Part shown: positions 47,108 to 58,700 of the stretch, piece after piece
Layout of the letters: each line of letters opens with the position of its first letter
Numbering within the stretch: the first letter of the stretch is position 1
Assembly (NCBI GenBank): GCA_932521035.1
Contig: OW051495.1
Location: 6,076,001 to 6,140,000 of the forward strand
Source: Oscheius dolichura
Taxonomy: Eukaryota; Nematoda; Chromadorea; Rhabditida; Rhabditidae
Length of the DNA stretch: 64,000 nucleotides
Direction of reading: 5' to 3'
Notes under the pieces: model-generated
What the model was told of the DNA's origin: nothing
Seen by the model: the letters and a program-made list of their open reading frames with translations, nothing else
Databases searched by the model: none
Program-made: the position numbers and the translations under genes

Positions 47108-47289
47108 ACGTTATTTCTCAGGTCGTTATGCCTTTCCTAGCCATAATAATTATAATATCTCGTTTTCGCCGCATATTTAGCAGGTGATTATCGGTGCTCA
47201 TAATTTTGTGATGATTCGATACATTTTTTACTCTGTCTACTCTTGCCATTTTATTATGTTGTTATGTCTTGTAAATATAAATTGTCTTC

Positions 47290-47295
47290 AATAAA
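47290..47295 (+). terminator. Polyadenylation signal of ACK gene
   Basis: AATAAA 183 bp after the ACK stop codon. The opposite-strand AATAAA for DMAC2L is at 47322-47327, so these convergent genes end within about 30 bp of each other. Confidence 0.55.
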
Positions 47296-47363
47296 TTATT
47301 TCCAACACTACAGATACCTAGTTTATTATTAAAATCTAAATTTCTACATTTGATGGGCGAACA

Positions 47364-48169
47364 TCATTTTGGTTGTTCATAACCATATCCAATGACTTCG
47401 GCTTCAGGAAAAGTCACCTAAAATATTTGGTATTATAAGAAAGCGAAACATTCACCTTGCATTTCGGCAGTGCTAATTTCAACTGTCTGAGAAAGGCTTG
47501 CCTATTAGCTACATAGGGTAGGAAATAGAAATGAGCATTACGTAAAGATTTCAACCTGCTGAGCCAATAAACAGAAGCGTCAGATATGGACGGGTTCAGC
47601 ACGATTTCAATGTTCTGTAGACTTGCAGCAGGTCGTCCAAGGGCTAGTTCTCGCAGTGCTTCGTCATCAAAATAATCACAAAAATTCAACTTCAGTGTCT
47701 CTAGCCTTTTCAGCTCTCGAAAATATTTAAAGCCCTCGTTAGCAATTGCACTGTCGCTGGCATCTACCTGTAGCACTCATAAAAATCACAGAAGAAAACA
47801 AACCTTGACTATATGTACTCTGGGAATATCTTTCCATTTTTCTTCATAGCCTATATCGATTATAGCTTCTAATCTTGAACTTGGAATTGATTTAGCATGT
47901 GGTATAAACTGTTTCATCTCCCGGATTGAGGCTATCTTTGTGCCATCACTCATTGTTACTTCCGTGCATCCACACTCCATAAGCCACTCCAAACAAGCCA
48001 GCTCGGGTCCAAGCTCCTTCACCCTTTCTTCACGGTATCTATTGCTGAGTTTCTCTGCTATTCTTCTCCTCAAAGAGTAAAGCTTCATAGGATATATCCC
48101 TTTACACCGTCTCGCAGTGAACGTGCTTTCTAGTAGCCGTAAAACATGGGAGCTACTTCTACCTAACAT
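47364..48169 (-). CDS. DMAC2L: DMAC2L/ATP5S-like mitochondrial leucine-rich-repeat protein
   Basis: Three exons with 36-nt introns. An N-terminal basic segment is followed by ELGPELACLEWLMECGCTEV and FIPHAKSIPSSRLEAI. HIVK joins across an intron to VDASDSAIANEGFKYFRELK, equivalent to the YKIQAIDATDSCIMSIGFDH block of ATP5S. LRR-like repeats ETLKLNFCDYFDDEALRELA and LQNIEIVLNPSISDASVYWL follow, ending EVIGYGYEQPK. ATP5S (factor B) and the related DMAC2 act at mitochondrial ATP synthase and complex I assembly; which role applies is not clear from sequence. The ATG directly follows TTTTCTCAG. It lies 154 bp after symplekin on the same strand. Confidence 0.75.
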
Positions 48170-48323
48170 CTGAGAAAATATATAAATTTATTTTTTGTGG
48201 CTAAATAAGAATGTGAACACTACGCCATAAGGTTGGAGCTGTGGTCATAAAATATATAATTTATTATAAACGACTAAACATTTAACAAAATAATAATCAC
48301 GTTCCACATACCACAACTGGAGA

Positions 48324-51300
48324 TCATCTTCTAGTATCACGACGTGAACGCTCTTTCTACAATAACTGATTTTATTTTTGAAAGAATAAAACTGACTTTC
48401 TCGGAGCGTTCTTTATCTCTCCTTCTATCTTCATCACGATCTTTTTCGTTTTCCTTTTCTCGTTCTCTTCGTCTTTCCTTTTCTTTGCGCTCCTTTGCCC
48501 TCTCCCGTTTTTCACGTTCTTTAGGATCGTCAATAATATCATGGACATCTTTGCTAGACAAATTAGTTGTTAGAGGGAGAAAAGGAAAACCACTTACTCA
48601 ATAGCCTTTAATTGCTGAGAAGATAGGGTAGGCAAAAATTCAAGCATTTGTTTTTTCATATCAGACGCCTTTTCAGCGCCGTGATATTCCATATACTCAT
48701 TAAACTCTTCTAGATTAAACGTAGTCAGAATGGCCTATACGATACTATTGGAAATTGCAACAAAAAAAAATTACCGCAAATGCTGCTGAACGCAATTGTT
48801 CTAAAGATTTGAAAAGTTCTTTCTTCTGTGTCAGATCCTCTTTCCAAGTTTTTCTACTCACCAATTTATAAATTACATTAGACAAAAACCCATCCAGTGA
48901 TGGGCACTGAAGCAATTAGAATAAAAAAGAGCGATACAAACCTTTTTATATGCAATGGGAAGAGTTTGGTAGAATAAAATTGGAGGCGGATCCGTTTCTA
49001 ACAATTTCTCTACACTTGTAGCAATTGCATCCTTGGGTAGGCCATCAAGAAGACATTTCAAATCTGAAGCAATGGAATGCAGTTCCAGTATAAACAGAAC
49101 TCACTTTCAATAAGGGTAGCCTTTTGTTCTGGGTTATCGGGTTCTATTTGATGATATTGATACAGCAGTTCCGCAGGAGAAAAAAGAGCTTCTTCACTAG
49201 CTAGCATATTGTTAATTAACATTACAAAAGAAAGCTTACTTCTTCCGCTAGTGAGTTTCTTATTAAGAGTTACGATAACTTTTGTACTTATAGATAACAC
49301 AAACTTGGGTAAAATTTTGATAACTTCGTCCTAAATATTTTTAGATGCGAGCTACATTTAAATAAACCTTTTCCATTGCATTTAAAATTGGTATTAACGT
49401 GCGAATATCAATTTGTCGCTCATCGTGTAATTTTTTGAAAAGAACAACTAATTCCTTTGTTGCTGGTTCTGCAAGCATATAACTTCTTTCATAAATTAAA
49501 TCACTAACCTCGTTCAGTAAGTATTAAAACGATTTTTGCAAGAAGTGCCTCCGCGCCAATAGGACATTGGTCTACAAGCTGGAGCATTTGAGCATTTTTC
49601 ATTCCGATTGCTCGAATAGGATTCTCAATATCATGGAGAAGCACCTAAAATAAAATATTTTAAAACCTTGTTGTATTTTATACTCACCTTTTTGGCTATT
49701 CTTGGTAACTGTGCATATACAGAAGCTAATGGGAAAAGTAGAGTCGGATCCATGGGCATGACAACGAAATAAAGGTTTAACGCTAATTTGACACAGCCTT
49801 CGGTCCACTCGTTGTTGTCGCCCTACAGAAAAGCCAGTAAAATAAGAAGAAAAAAAACTTTATACCTCTTTCAACGGTAAAAACCACGATGGTGGCTGTG
49901 GCTGAGCACAAAGTTCGATTAAATGAATAAGTTCTTGCTTTACATCATTACGTAAATAAGGTACATCCATGAATTCTTTGATAGTATTAATACATAAATC
50001 TCGAATCTAAATAAAGTTAAAAAGTTCATCTTCTGGGATAACCTTTTTGTATCCTGCGTTTGGGTCTGAAATACTTTTTTCATCCATGTCATAAAAAGGG
50101 AACTGCAAGAGTAGTTGCAACAACTCTTTCCTTTGCCGATTTCTGGTCATGATAAGCTCTCTCAAAGCTGTCAATCCGTATATACCATAATTCTAATAAA
50201 TGTTAACGAAACAAAAGAAAAACCCCTTACCACATCTACACATGCAGCTTTTAACCACTCCAATGCCTGAGTTGTTGCTAAAGGAGAATCCAGAATAATT
50301 TTATAGTATATACTGAGGAAATGGTTTTCAAAATGAGTAAATCTTACATTTCTTTATGTAAACCGCTTTGGTACAATCGACCGAGTAATCCACACATAAT
50401 TTTATTGTAATGTTCGTATCTTGCTAGTTTCTTTGTTTTACCATCCGCTTCCGAAAAATTATAACAGAAAGAGAACCTATATGTTACTAAATAAGAGATT
50501 GCTAATTAAGTACCCGTGATACTGAGAGTAAAGCTCCGCCAGCCACAGAAGCGCTAAATCAGTACGCTGGCGGTGATCATCTAAGATGAAGTCGATTAGG
50601 AGATCTTCATATTTGGTTCCTTCTTGTTGATACCTTGTTACCAAACGTATAAGAAGAGTATTATGGATCTGTTGTGCACCTCCTTGTATCGCGCGCCCTA
50701 TAAAGTTAAAAAGAAACTATTGAAACACTTACTTTCCGAAGCCAGCACCCTTTCGAAGGCCATATTAAACAGTTCTTTTGCTTCCTCTTTAGTCAATTCT
50801 TGTGTAGCTTTAACGATATCAAACTGTTGTTTAACTTTTGGAGCCACGGTAATCTGAAAATTTCGGTGGATACATTTTGAAGCATGACCAACTATTGGTG
50901 GTTTAAATTCCTTGTCTAGTTTAAATGGTTCTCTGGATGTAGAAGCCCCTGCATTAATCATTGGAGTTGGAGGAATCATTTGACCATCTCGACGAGCAGC
51001 ACGACGTTCTAGAAACACTTATTCAACAATAAAGTGAATAAAATATTACCATCCATTTTCCGAAGTTTTTCTTTTTTCATTTGCTCAACGCCAGGGCCTA
51101 TATCTTGGGAACTAGCTTGTATAGCCATCATTCTTGCAATATGTCTTATTTGACCCTATATTTTAACAATTAATTGTAAACGAAACAGTTACATCAGTTC
51201 CAGCAGCAGCAATCGGCGTATAACTTGAAGCAAACGCAGGCGGCATCTCATCTGGTAAAGTCATTAGTGAAATGATGACCAAATTTGTTGTAACGTTATG

Positions 51301-53108
51301 GTTCAGTCTTTCATAGACAAACTGCGCGGTAATATCTATGGCTGATTGTCTAGATAACGAAATTATGAAAAACAATTGGCCCTCAATTTTACCGCGAAAC
51401 ATCTCCGACGGCCTCTTCCACTTTCATTTTTTCAGCAGTGTATTCTTCATCGTCTTCGTCATCTTCTTTACCTTTTTCATCAGTCTTACTTCTTTTCGAG
51501 GAAGGTCCTGGCTCGTCTATTTTCCTTTTCTTTGCAACAGTTGCCAAATTTCTGTTCAATTCCTGAATTTAAAAAAAAAGTTGACGCTGAAATCCTTCAA
51601 CTTACGCTTAGAGAAACACCTAGATCCGTTAGTAAGGTGACAATACGATTTGTGAAGGATCGGTTTGCGATGACACTAGGATGTTTGTGTAATCGTAAGA
51701 GATGGATTTTGAGATCTTTCCTAACTGATTTAACCTAAACATATCAATGTACAAAACACTATAGGTGGCAACTTGACTAGTTCCCAATGTAGGAGGAAGG
51801 TTTCCGTTTAGCGTTTCAAGCGCTTCTAATACTATATTTATATATTCAGGCCGTTGGCGAGCAATGGTGCAAATTATTGTTATCACAACCATTAAATTCT
51901 GAAATTATTCATCATTATAAACTTTCGTTCAGATGTCTAAAACTGATTGCACACCGCTCTTGCTAAATGTTTTTTGTTGTCAGTATAAAACACAGGAGTA
52001 GAAGAAAAAGTTTTATTTAAAATATTTACCATAAAACAAACCTGTGCCGTTATGTGAGGGAGAGCAGATTGATCTAGCAGTGATTGCAGATTATGTGCAG
52101 CTTCCGCCTGCATTTTTCTATAGGAAATAAACCTATGATCTTTGGAAACTTCATTCAGAGACATCATATCTCCTCGTCCTGCTTCGCTGTTCTTTAAAAA
52201 AAATATTATGAAGTATAAAAACAAAAGAAAACCTCGTTTTTCGTTGACTGAGAAAGTATAACTGATTCTAGAAATTTCATCGTCATTGTTCGAATACTAA
52301 AAAATTATTTGTGGAGATAAATAAAAGAAACAATTATGTTTCTAGCAAACTACATTTTTTACTTCGTTGCACTTACAAAGTGTTCGCTTGCATAGCGTAT
52401 TTCGAACCTCGTTCGTGGTCAAACCGTTTTAATGCAACGCGTATGCTCAGCATTTCGCTGGACTGACAAACCAACATTGCCCCCTAAAAACGTACCCTTC
52501 ATTATCAACATCTAATTTCTGCATAATGCGGCCTTTCAGTGGAGAAAAGGCCTCCCAACATTTTGCGGTCTCCGGATCTTTTGGGTTACTGGCCGCCCAT
52601 TTTAAGATAAGTGGATATAAATTTGCTGTGACAGTAATTATCTGGAAGAATAATATATTCTCATAAAAAACAAACCTTTTTCACTATAACAACATTTTCT
52701 TTGCTTTCATTTAAAAATTGCATAGTGAGTGTCGATATAGCTTTTTTCATAACATCAATATCTTTTCTACTGAAGTTAATTATCAATTTGAACTAGAAAT
52801 CATATCTTACCATGCCTTTTCAATAAATGTGACCACAAAGCATTTTATCCTAACGTCTCTGGCATTGATAAATTCTAACATTTCATCCAAAAAATTATCT
52901 AAAAGATGACCAGATTGAGCTTTGTTTAGTAAACAATCTTGGGCCTAAACGTTCATTACTAATCCATTGTAATATGTACATCACAGTACCTCTTCCAATG
53001 CTTTCAATTTCTGTTCAATTGATCTTGATCCATTTGCCTTTTTCAGAGCAGCTGCAACATCTTCTGCTAAGGCATTATTGTCATCTAGGGGTTCTACGAG
53101 AGCGTCCA
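48324..53108 (-). CDS. SYMPK: Symplekin, pre-mRNA 3'-end processing scaffold
   Basis: The N-terminal HEAT-like domain has LLDNFLDEMLEFINARDVRI, CFVVTFIEKAC, VVIVKKIITVTANLY, then IICTIARQRPEYINIVLEAL and LNGNLPPTLGTSQVA, all matching symplekin blocks. Middle and C-terminal helical exons follow (for example LIDFILDDHRQRTDLALLWL). The tail is an Arg/Glu/Lys-rich region (EREKENEKDRDEDRRRDKER) ending ERSRRDTRR. Symplekin scaffolds CPSF73/CPSF100 in both cleavage-polyadenylation and histone mRNA processing. The ATG at 53108 (MDALVEPLDDNN) is 21 nt after TCTTCTTTGCAG, an acceptor-like site. About 20 introns, mostly 35-60 nt. It lies 135 bp after a small upstream gene and 154 bp before DMAC2L. Confidence 0.9.
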
Positions 53109-53243
53109 TAGATCCTATACACTCAGAAGTCTGCAAAGAAGATGTAGAAGAAACAGTACAAGCTCGAGAAAATACACTAAAAAATATAAAATAAATCAAC
53201 TTTTTTGACTGCATTCGAAATACATTCGGAATGCTGCAGAATA

Positions 53244-53528
53244 TTACTTTCGTGCTGCGTTAGACGCTGCAAGACCAGCCCAACATGTTTCCCATATATA
53301 TAAAGCTATAGGTGTGCCTCTATTACTATAGTTTGAAAATCTACAGAAGAAAAACAGAAAACACCATAATGAAATAATTATATATATACACGCTGAGCGA
53401 ATATTGTTCCCATTGAAGGTTGCAAGGATGCAAAATGCAATGAACATGACATTTGAACAAACAACAGTGGGAAACAACTGTCTGATGATATAGACCCCCA
53501 AAAAACTCCTAAATTGACCACAAAACAA
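53244..53528 (-). CDS. Small membrane protein of unknown function
   Basis: Two exons joined by an intron of about 49 nt near 53340-53390. The predicted C-terminus reads RFSNYSNRGTPIALYIWETC then WAGLAASNAARK. The upstream exon gives the hydrophobic MFIAFCILATFNGNN; an upstream ATG at 53528 would add about 25 residues. Size and composition resemble a single-pass organelle or ER membrane subunit, but I recognise no family. Position supports it as real: it ends 135 bp before symplekin on the same strand, the spacing seen between the other array genes. The start is uncertain. Confidence 0.5.
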   Translation of the reverse strand: MFCGQFRSFLGVYIIRQLFPTVVCSNVMFIAFCILATFNGNNIRSACIYIIISLWCFLFFFCRFSNYSNRGTPIALYIWETCWAGLAASNAARK

Positions 53529-55782
53529 CGCTCTCCAAAACGAGTCTATCTTTTTTTGAAACGCAATATTTATTGACTGCGCAATTGCAGGCGTGCAAAG
53601 CTTACTGTTCAGTCAGGAAAGCGTAGTTTGCCACACAAAAAGTCTCCATTCGGGAAAAGGGGTTTTGGCTAGCTTACAAATTGGTTTTTTAGATAAACGG
53701 TATATATGAAAAAAAGAGAAGCAATACAGGAATGTTTCTGCACAATAATAAGCCCGAACCGGAAAAGCAGAGGAGCACCGAAAAAAAATTATTTTTGCTG
53801 AAATGCTTTCCCCCCTTTTTATAAAAACTTGTACCATAATGTTTTCCTATTCAATAGTTTGGTTCAATAACAATAGTATAGAATAAAATCGAGAAATGAG
53901 CGCTTCCTGTTCGCACCCTCTCATCTGCACAATTGACTTCATTTTTCGTCTCCCAAAGCACCCCCGGAAAACGGGACTCCGTTCAATTCCTGTCATTCTT
54001 TTGATCACCGACTGCGCTCTAATCCCTGTCGCCCGAATCATCGCCCGTTCCCGTCGCCTTGTAAATCAGCTCCTCTCCTCTCTCAGTCCCATAATCGGGG
54101 CATTTACACCCAGTTATGCTAAGTGTCGACGGTGGGTCCCGGTGCCACGGCTGTGTTTATCACGACCCCTCTCTCTATAAACTGATCCTCCTGGCAGTCA
54201 CCCCCGCTCCTATCCACATATTCTAATAATTAATTAAGGATAATAAAATGTAGTGTCCCTGTGGTGGAGCACACGTGTTGGGCTTTCGAGAGAGGTGCAA
54301 ATAGTGGACCCAAAAGAGAGCAAGTGGACGTGAGAGGCGCAGTGGCCTGTGCCGTGACAGCCGACTGTGTCCCGTCAGCCTCGGCTGGATACCATATCGA
54401 AGACAATCACCCTTTATATGGCCCTAACTGTTTTCGCCGCTCTCCCTCAGGAAACCGCCTGCCCCGATTGTTTATGATGTCATCCGAACCCTCTCTGTTT
54501 CCTCTACTTCTAATTCTCTTCTCATCCCCTCTCCTAGCTAAGTAGCCGTGTAAATAATCGATCCAGAACAAGGTCGCGCAGTCAAATGATCGCGTCTTCT
54601 CTCGATCCACTTCAAATTCCCCGGTTATCTAGCATAAGCCCCAAAATCGGCCGGCTGACAGTTGACCTCTCTGGCCCCGGAGCGGCTCTCGGAAACGGCC
54701 TCTCGAGCGGGCGCCTATTCTCTCCGTTTTTGTATTTCCTTGATACTAACTATAGCTTCTTCACTCCCCGACAAATATCGTAGCAACCGCAGAATCGATG
54801 CCTTTTCAAAATAACCCCATACGGCTTTGTAACAACCAGTTTTCGGCCGGCCGGCCAGCCAACAGGAACCGATCCTTGGCGCCGGCCGACGTTGACTCAG
54901 CCGGGTAATGGCCGCTTCGAGCCTTTCTTCACACCTCCCATACGAAAAATACAAAAACTAATAGAGGAGGACCGCAGGTTGGACGCCGGTCAGGCGTGTG
55001 TCCATGTCCATGTCCAACGCATGCCTATTTATTGATTTTCTACCTGTGGTCTGCCCCCGGTCGACTCACGCTTCTATTCACGACCCCTGACTGTACACCC
55101 CGGCCCCTGCTGGCCATTCCCAGAAGCCTTTTCCTTTTCCTTTTCTATTCTTCTTCATTTATTAAATTCTCCCTTTTCCACCGAAAACGGTTACCAGAAC
55201 TTTTGAATACTCGCTTGTTTTTGTTTCGATGACGCAGCTCTTATTCACGCCCACGTTTCGGCTCTCAGGAACGCTTTGATGACTGATACAACATCTCTCT
55301 CCCCCTCTTTTTGTTTCCTCTTTTCAATCTAATCATCCTTCCTCATATTTTGTGACTACAGTAATATTCCCTCGACGTTTTTAGTTTGTATATTCCCAGC
55401 AGGTGTGACTGCCCGCCTTCCGTCATCCCAGCTGTCTTCTCCCCTGCCTCTCCTTTTCTCGGAATTGTTTCACCTTGAACTTCCCGTTTATAAGAGATTT
55501 TTGGGAGAGTGAGAGTGATAGACAGCCCCTGAAAACAACAATACCATCCATCACCCTCTCGTGTCTCAATTTCACCGGATTCCCTTTTGCCTCCCTTCGA
55601 CTGAGACAGTCTCTTGCCGCCTTCCCACCAGTAAATAAACAGCCCCGTACCACCACGGCGTCTTTGTTACCGTCCTTATCTGTGCCGTATCGAATTCCTC
55701 ACTCTTGGCCGCCTTCCCAGGCCCATTTTCCCGTGATAATCCTTATTTCAGGGCTCACCCTCATGAGTCCTCGCCACACAAG
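53529..55782. other. Transition to GC-rich DNA; no gene recognised
   Basis: The AT-to-GC change lies near 53.85 kb. Multiple short frames without recognisable content. A GGCCGGCCGGCC repeat occurs near 54847. Presumably includes the upstream region of the FRMPD2-like gene. Confidence 0.45.
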
Positions 55783-58700
55783 ATGACTCAAGCGGCCGAA
55801 GTGCAAGTCAGCGTCGCTGAGGTCTGCGAGGTAAGCGTTTTTCTCTCTTGGGTGGGAAGGAGGTTAATGAAGACATACTCGCGGGGGGCGATAGCGATCT
55901 GCGACGTTTTCAGGTAAGAGGAAGTGCCCTCGAGGCAGCGGAGCTCCTGGCTTTGGCTGCCTCCTCGGCCGAGGCTCTACCCCAGTGTCCGAAGGGAACC
56001 GTCTTCGACGCAGACACCGTATTCATCACCGGAAAGGGGCAGATTGTGGTGAGTTTCTTTTTGATCGAGGGAGACAGTATTCCAGATCGAGACCCTTCCT
56101 TCTCATAAGGCAGAAGCCATATTCACCCCTCCCGAATGGGCCCGAGGCGAGAATGAGCCCAGTGCGGCGGCCGTGTACTGCATGGGTGCAGGTGGGGCAG
56201 ATAAGGAGGCCGTAAACAACACTTGTAATTGCAGTGATGAGAGCATGTGGGGCAGAACAGGCCAACGATGTCGATCTCTTCTCCCTGGTCAATATCCTCA
56301 CGGTGGCTATGGTCGGTACCCGACCGACGGCCCACCGGATGGGGCAAATGGCCAGGAATCAGCTGAAGGGACGAGATGCCAAGTCCATCCTTCTCTCCCT
56401 GTACGAAGAGGTCATGGGCGACGAGGAGAGCAACAGGGTACGAGTCTTGTTTTTGCTGTTGTCTGCCCTCGAATTAATCAAAGTGAGACTATCACAAGGG
56501 CCGGTTTCAGCTGCCCGACGACATGGAGTACGACGACCTGGATGAGCTGGACGACGACTTCGAGATGATGCCGCCCAGACAGAATGCCTCGAAGATGCCG
56601 AAACAAGCGGTGGAGTACTTCAGCGACTCGGACGACGCCTCCGAGCAGAAGGAGTCCCGAGGCAAGTGTCTCTTCTCGGCCCGACAAGGCGCTTGTTCAC
56701 ATTGTAAATCCGATCGATGGGGATAGGGGACTCATTGAAATTCACAACGGGCCGCTGTCGCTGTCATGTTTTTCTGCTGTTCAGGGGCCTCGCTCTCGAC
56801 CTCCTCGGGCAACAGTACACAGAAGGACCCGTCTCCCTTCGAAGACGAAGTCATTACGGAGGAGATCGTCTCCGAGCAGAGAGGTGCCCCATCCGGTGAT
56901 GTGATTATTTCCTCGACCTTTCAGTGCCGTCTCCCGTCCCGCCACCCCGGTCGCCGCGACGCTCGTTTGATTCGATTGGATCACCGTTAGCTAACAGCAC
57001 GAGGCTCGACCACTCCTTCATCGAGGAACGCTCGCTCGACATCTCCTTCAGCCGGTAGATTCTGCCCCTTTTATCGTAAATCAAGTGCTTTAGACCAGAA
57101 GACGAAGAGAAGAGGGAGGAGGAGGAAGAGGACACACCGCCGGCCACCCCGGCTGCCGCCTGGGCGCCTACTACCTCCGCCCCCGCGGCCACTGTCACCA
57201 CCACAACAACAGTTGCAAGTTACTCAACCCCCGAACCATCCGTGGCTACGAAGCGTCCCATTTCCAATCCCTTCGACTCGTTCGATGAAGCCGATCACGG
57301 CAGCTCCCTGTCCGGTCGGGATCCATACGGCTCACCCATGGTCCACTCTTCACCGCCTACGAAAAGGAACACCCCGTACGTGGCGGAGACACCGCATCCA
57401 TCCAGGCACCGTTTCTCCTCGTCGGAGGATGAGATTGTAGAGGCTCATATCGAGGAAGAGGAGGAGTATGGACGGGCCAGGGGGAAGAACTACTTCTCGG
57501 AGATTGTTGGTGAGTCGGAGAGCGTGTCCAGGGGAGAAAGAGTCTTTCTAGTTCAAAGGGAAGAGGAGGTCAAGCCCTATTTCAAGCAGGCAGCCGTTCC
57601 CTCTATCATCAAACACGCGTCCGCAGTACACCAAGACAGTTCGGCCAGCGAGATATCCCACACTACTGGTCAGTTAATGGGATTGGCATAGGGAAAATAC
57701 AATTTACAGCATCCTCTGCTCGGGGAAGGGGATCGTCTTTTGTCGAGTCGACGGAGGAGATTGATCAACTTCGACGGGAGGGCCAGCGGCTGAAGGAGAA
57801 ACTGGAAAGCGATATAACAGCCAGCGAGGAAGAGGAAGAGGAGAGCGAGGACGACAGCAGGAGCCGGAGACCCGTGGAACCGATTGTCCGGATCACGGTA
57901 CGTCCCAGGGGGCACCTTTCCCACGGCAGTTTTGTCTCTGCGGTTTCAATATTGCGCTGACGAGGAGATTGCTTTCCCGACGAGAGTTGACTCACTCTTT
58001 CCTTCAGACGCCGAAAGTCGTTCCCGTCAAGAAGCCGGCTCAGATGGTCGAGGAATCGGACACGGAGGTCGAGGAGAGCTCCATCGACATGCCCTTCCAT
58101 GACACCCGGAAGAGCAGCCAGGCCAGCCACCCGGCTGCTGAGCCGATCGTCTCTCCCATCGATGGTGAGTTGCCCGTCTCTGGCTATACAATCATTCTTA
58201 TTCAGAAGTACCTCCACCAAAAATGGAAAGACACAATTCCCTTGTGCCGGCCAGGATCAGTCGGAGAAATTCAGCTAGAACTAGCCGGACGAAGAGAAAG
58301 ACCAGAGCAATTCCCGAATTCTTCGACACTGCCAAGTATCCCAGTATTCGACTGAAGGCCCCGAGCAGTCGGAAGGTTGTTCTCCCAAGGGAACCAATTT
58401 AATGTGCCCTTTTAGAAAAACTTCACAATAATGAGAGTGGAACAGGCGGAAGTATGGGTGGAACTGTTGAACGGACAACGGGTGGAGGTCGCCTGTCGGA
58501 CAGACGTGGCCGCCAGAGATGTCTTCTCCCTCGTCGTCCAGCATATGAACCTCAACGAGCACATCTTCTTTGGGCTCGCCTACCAGAGAGGTACACTATT
58601 CTCTTCCTTTTTACCTCTTACTTTCAGATGGGGAACACTTCTTCTTGGAAGACCATCAAAGATTGGAGAAGTTCGCCCCACCTGGGTGGAAGACGGGCTC

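Larger units (their letters stand above)
47364..53528 (-). other. Candidate polycistronic array C (small membrane protein, SYMPK, DMAC2L)
   Basis: Three same-strand genes with spacings of 135 and 154 bp, inside the 129-155 bp range of array A. DMAC2L's ATG directly follows TTTTCTCAG; symplekin has TCTTTGCAG 21 nt before its ATG. Confidence 0.55.
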
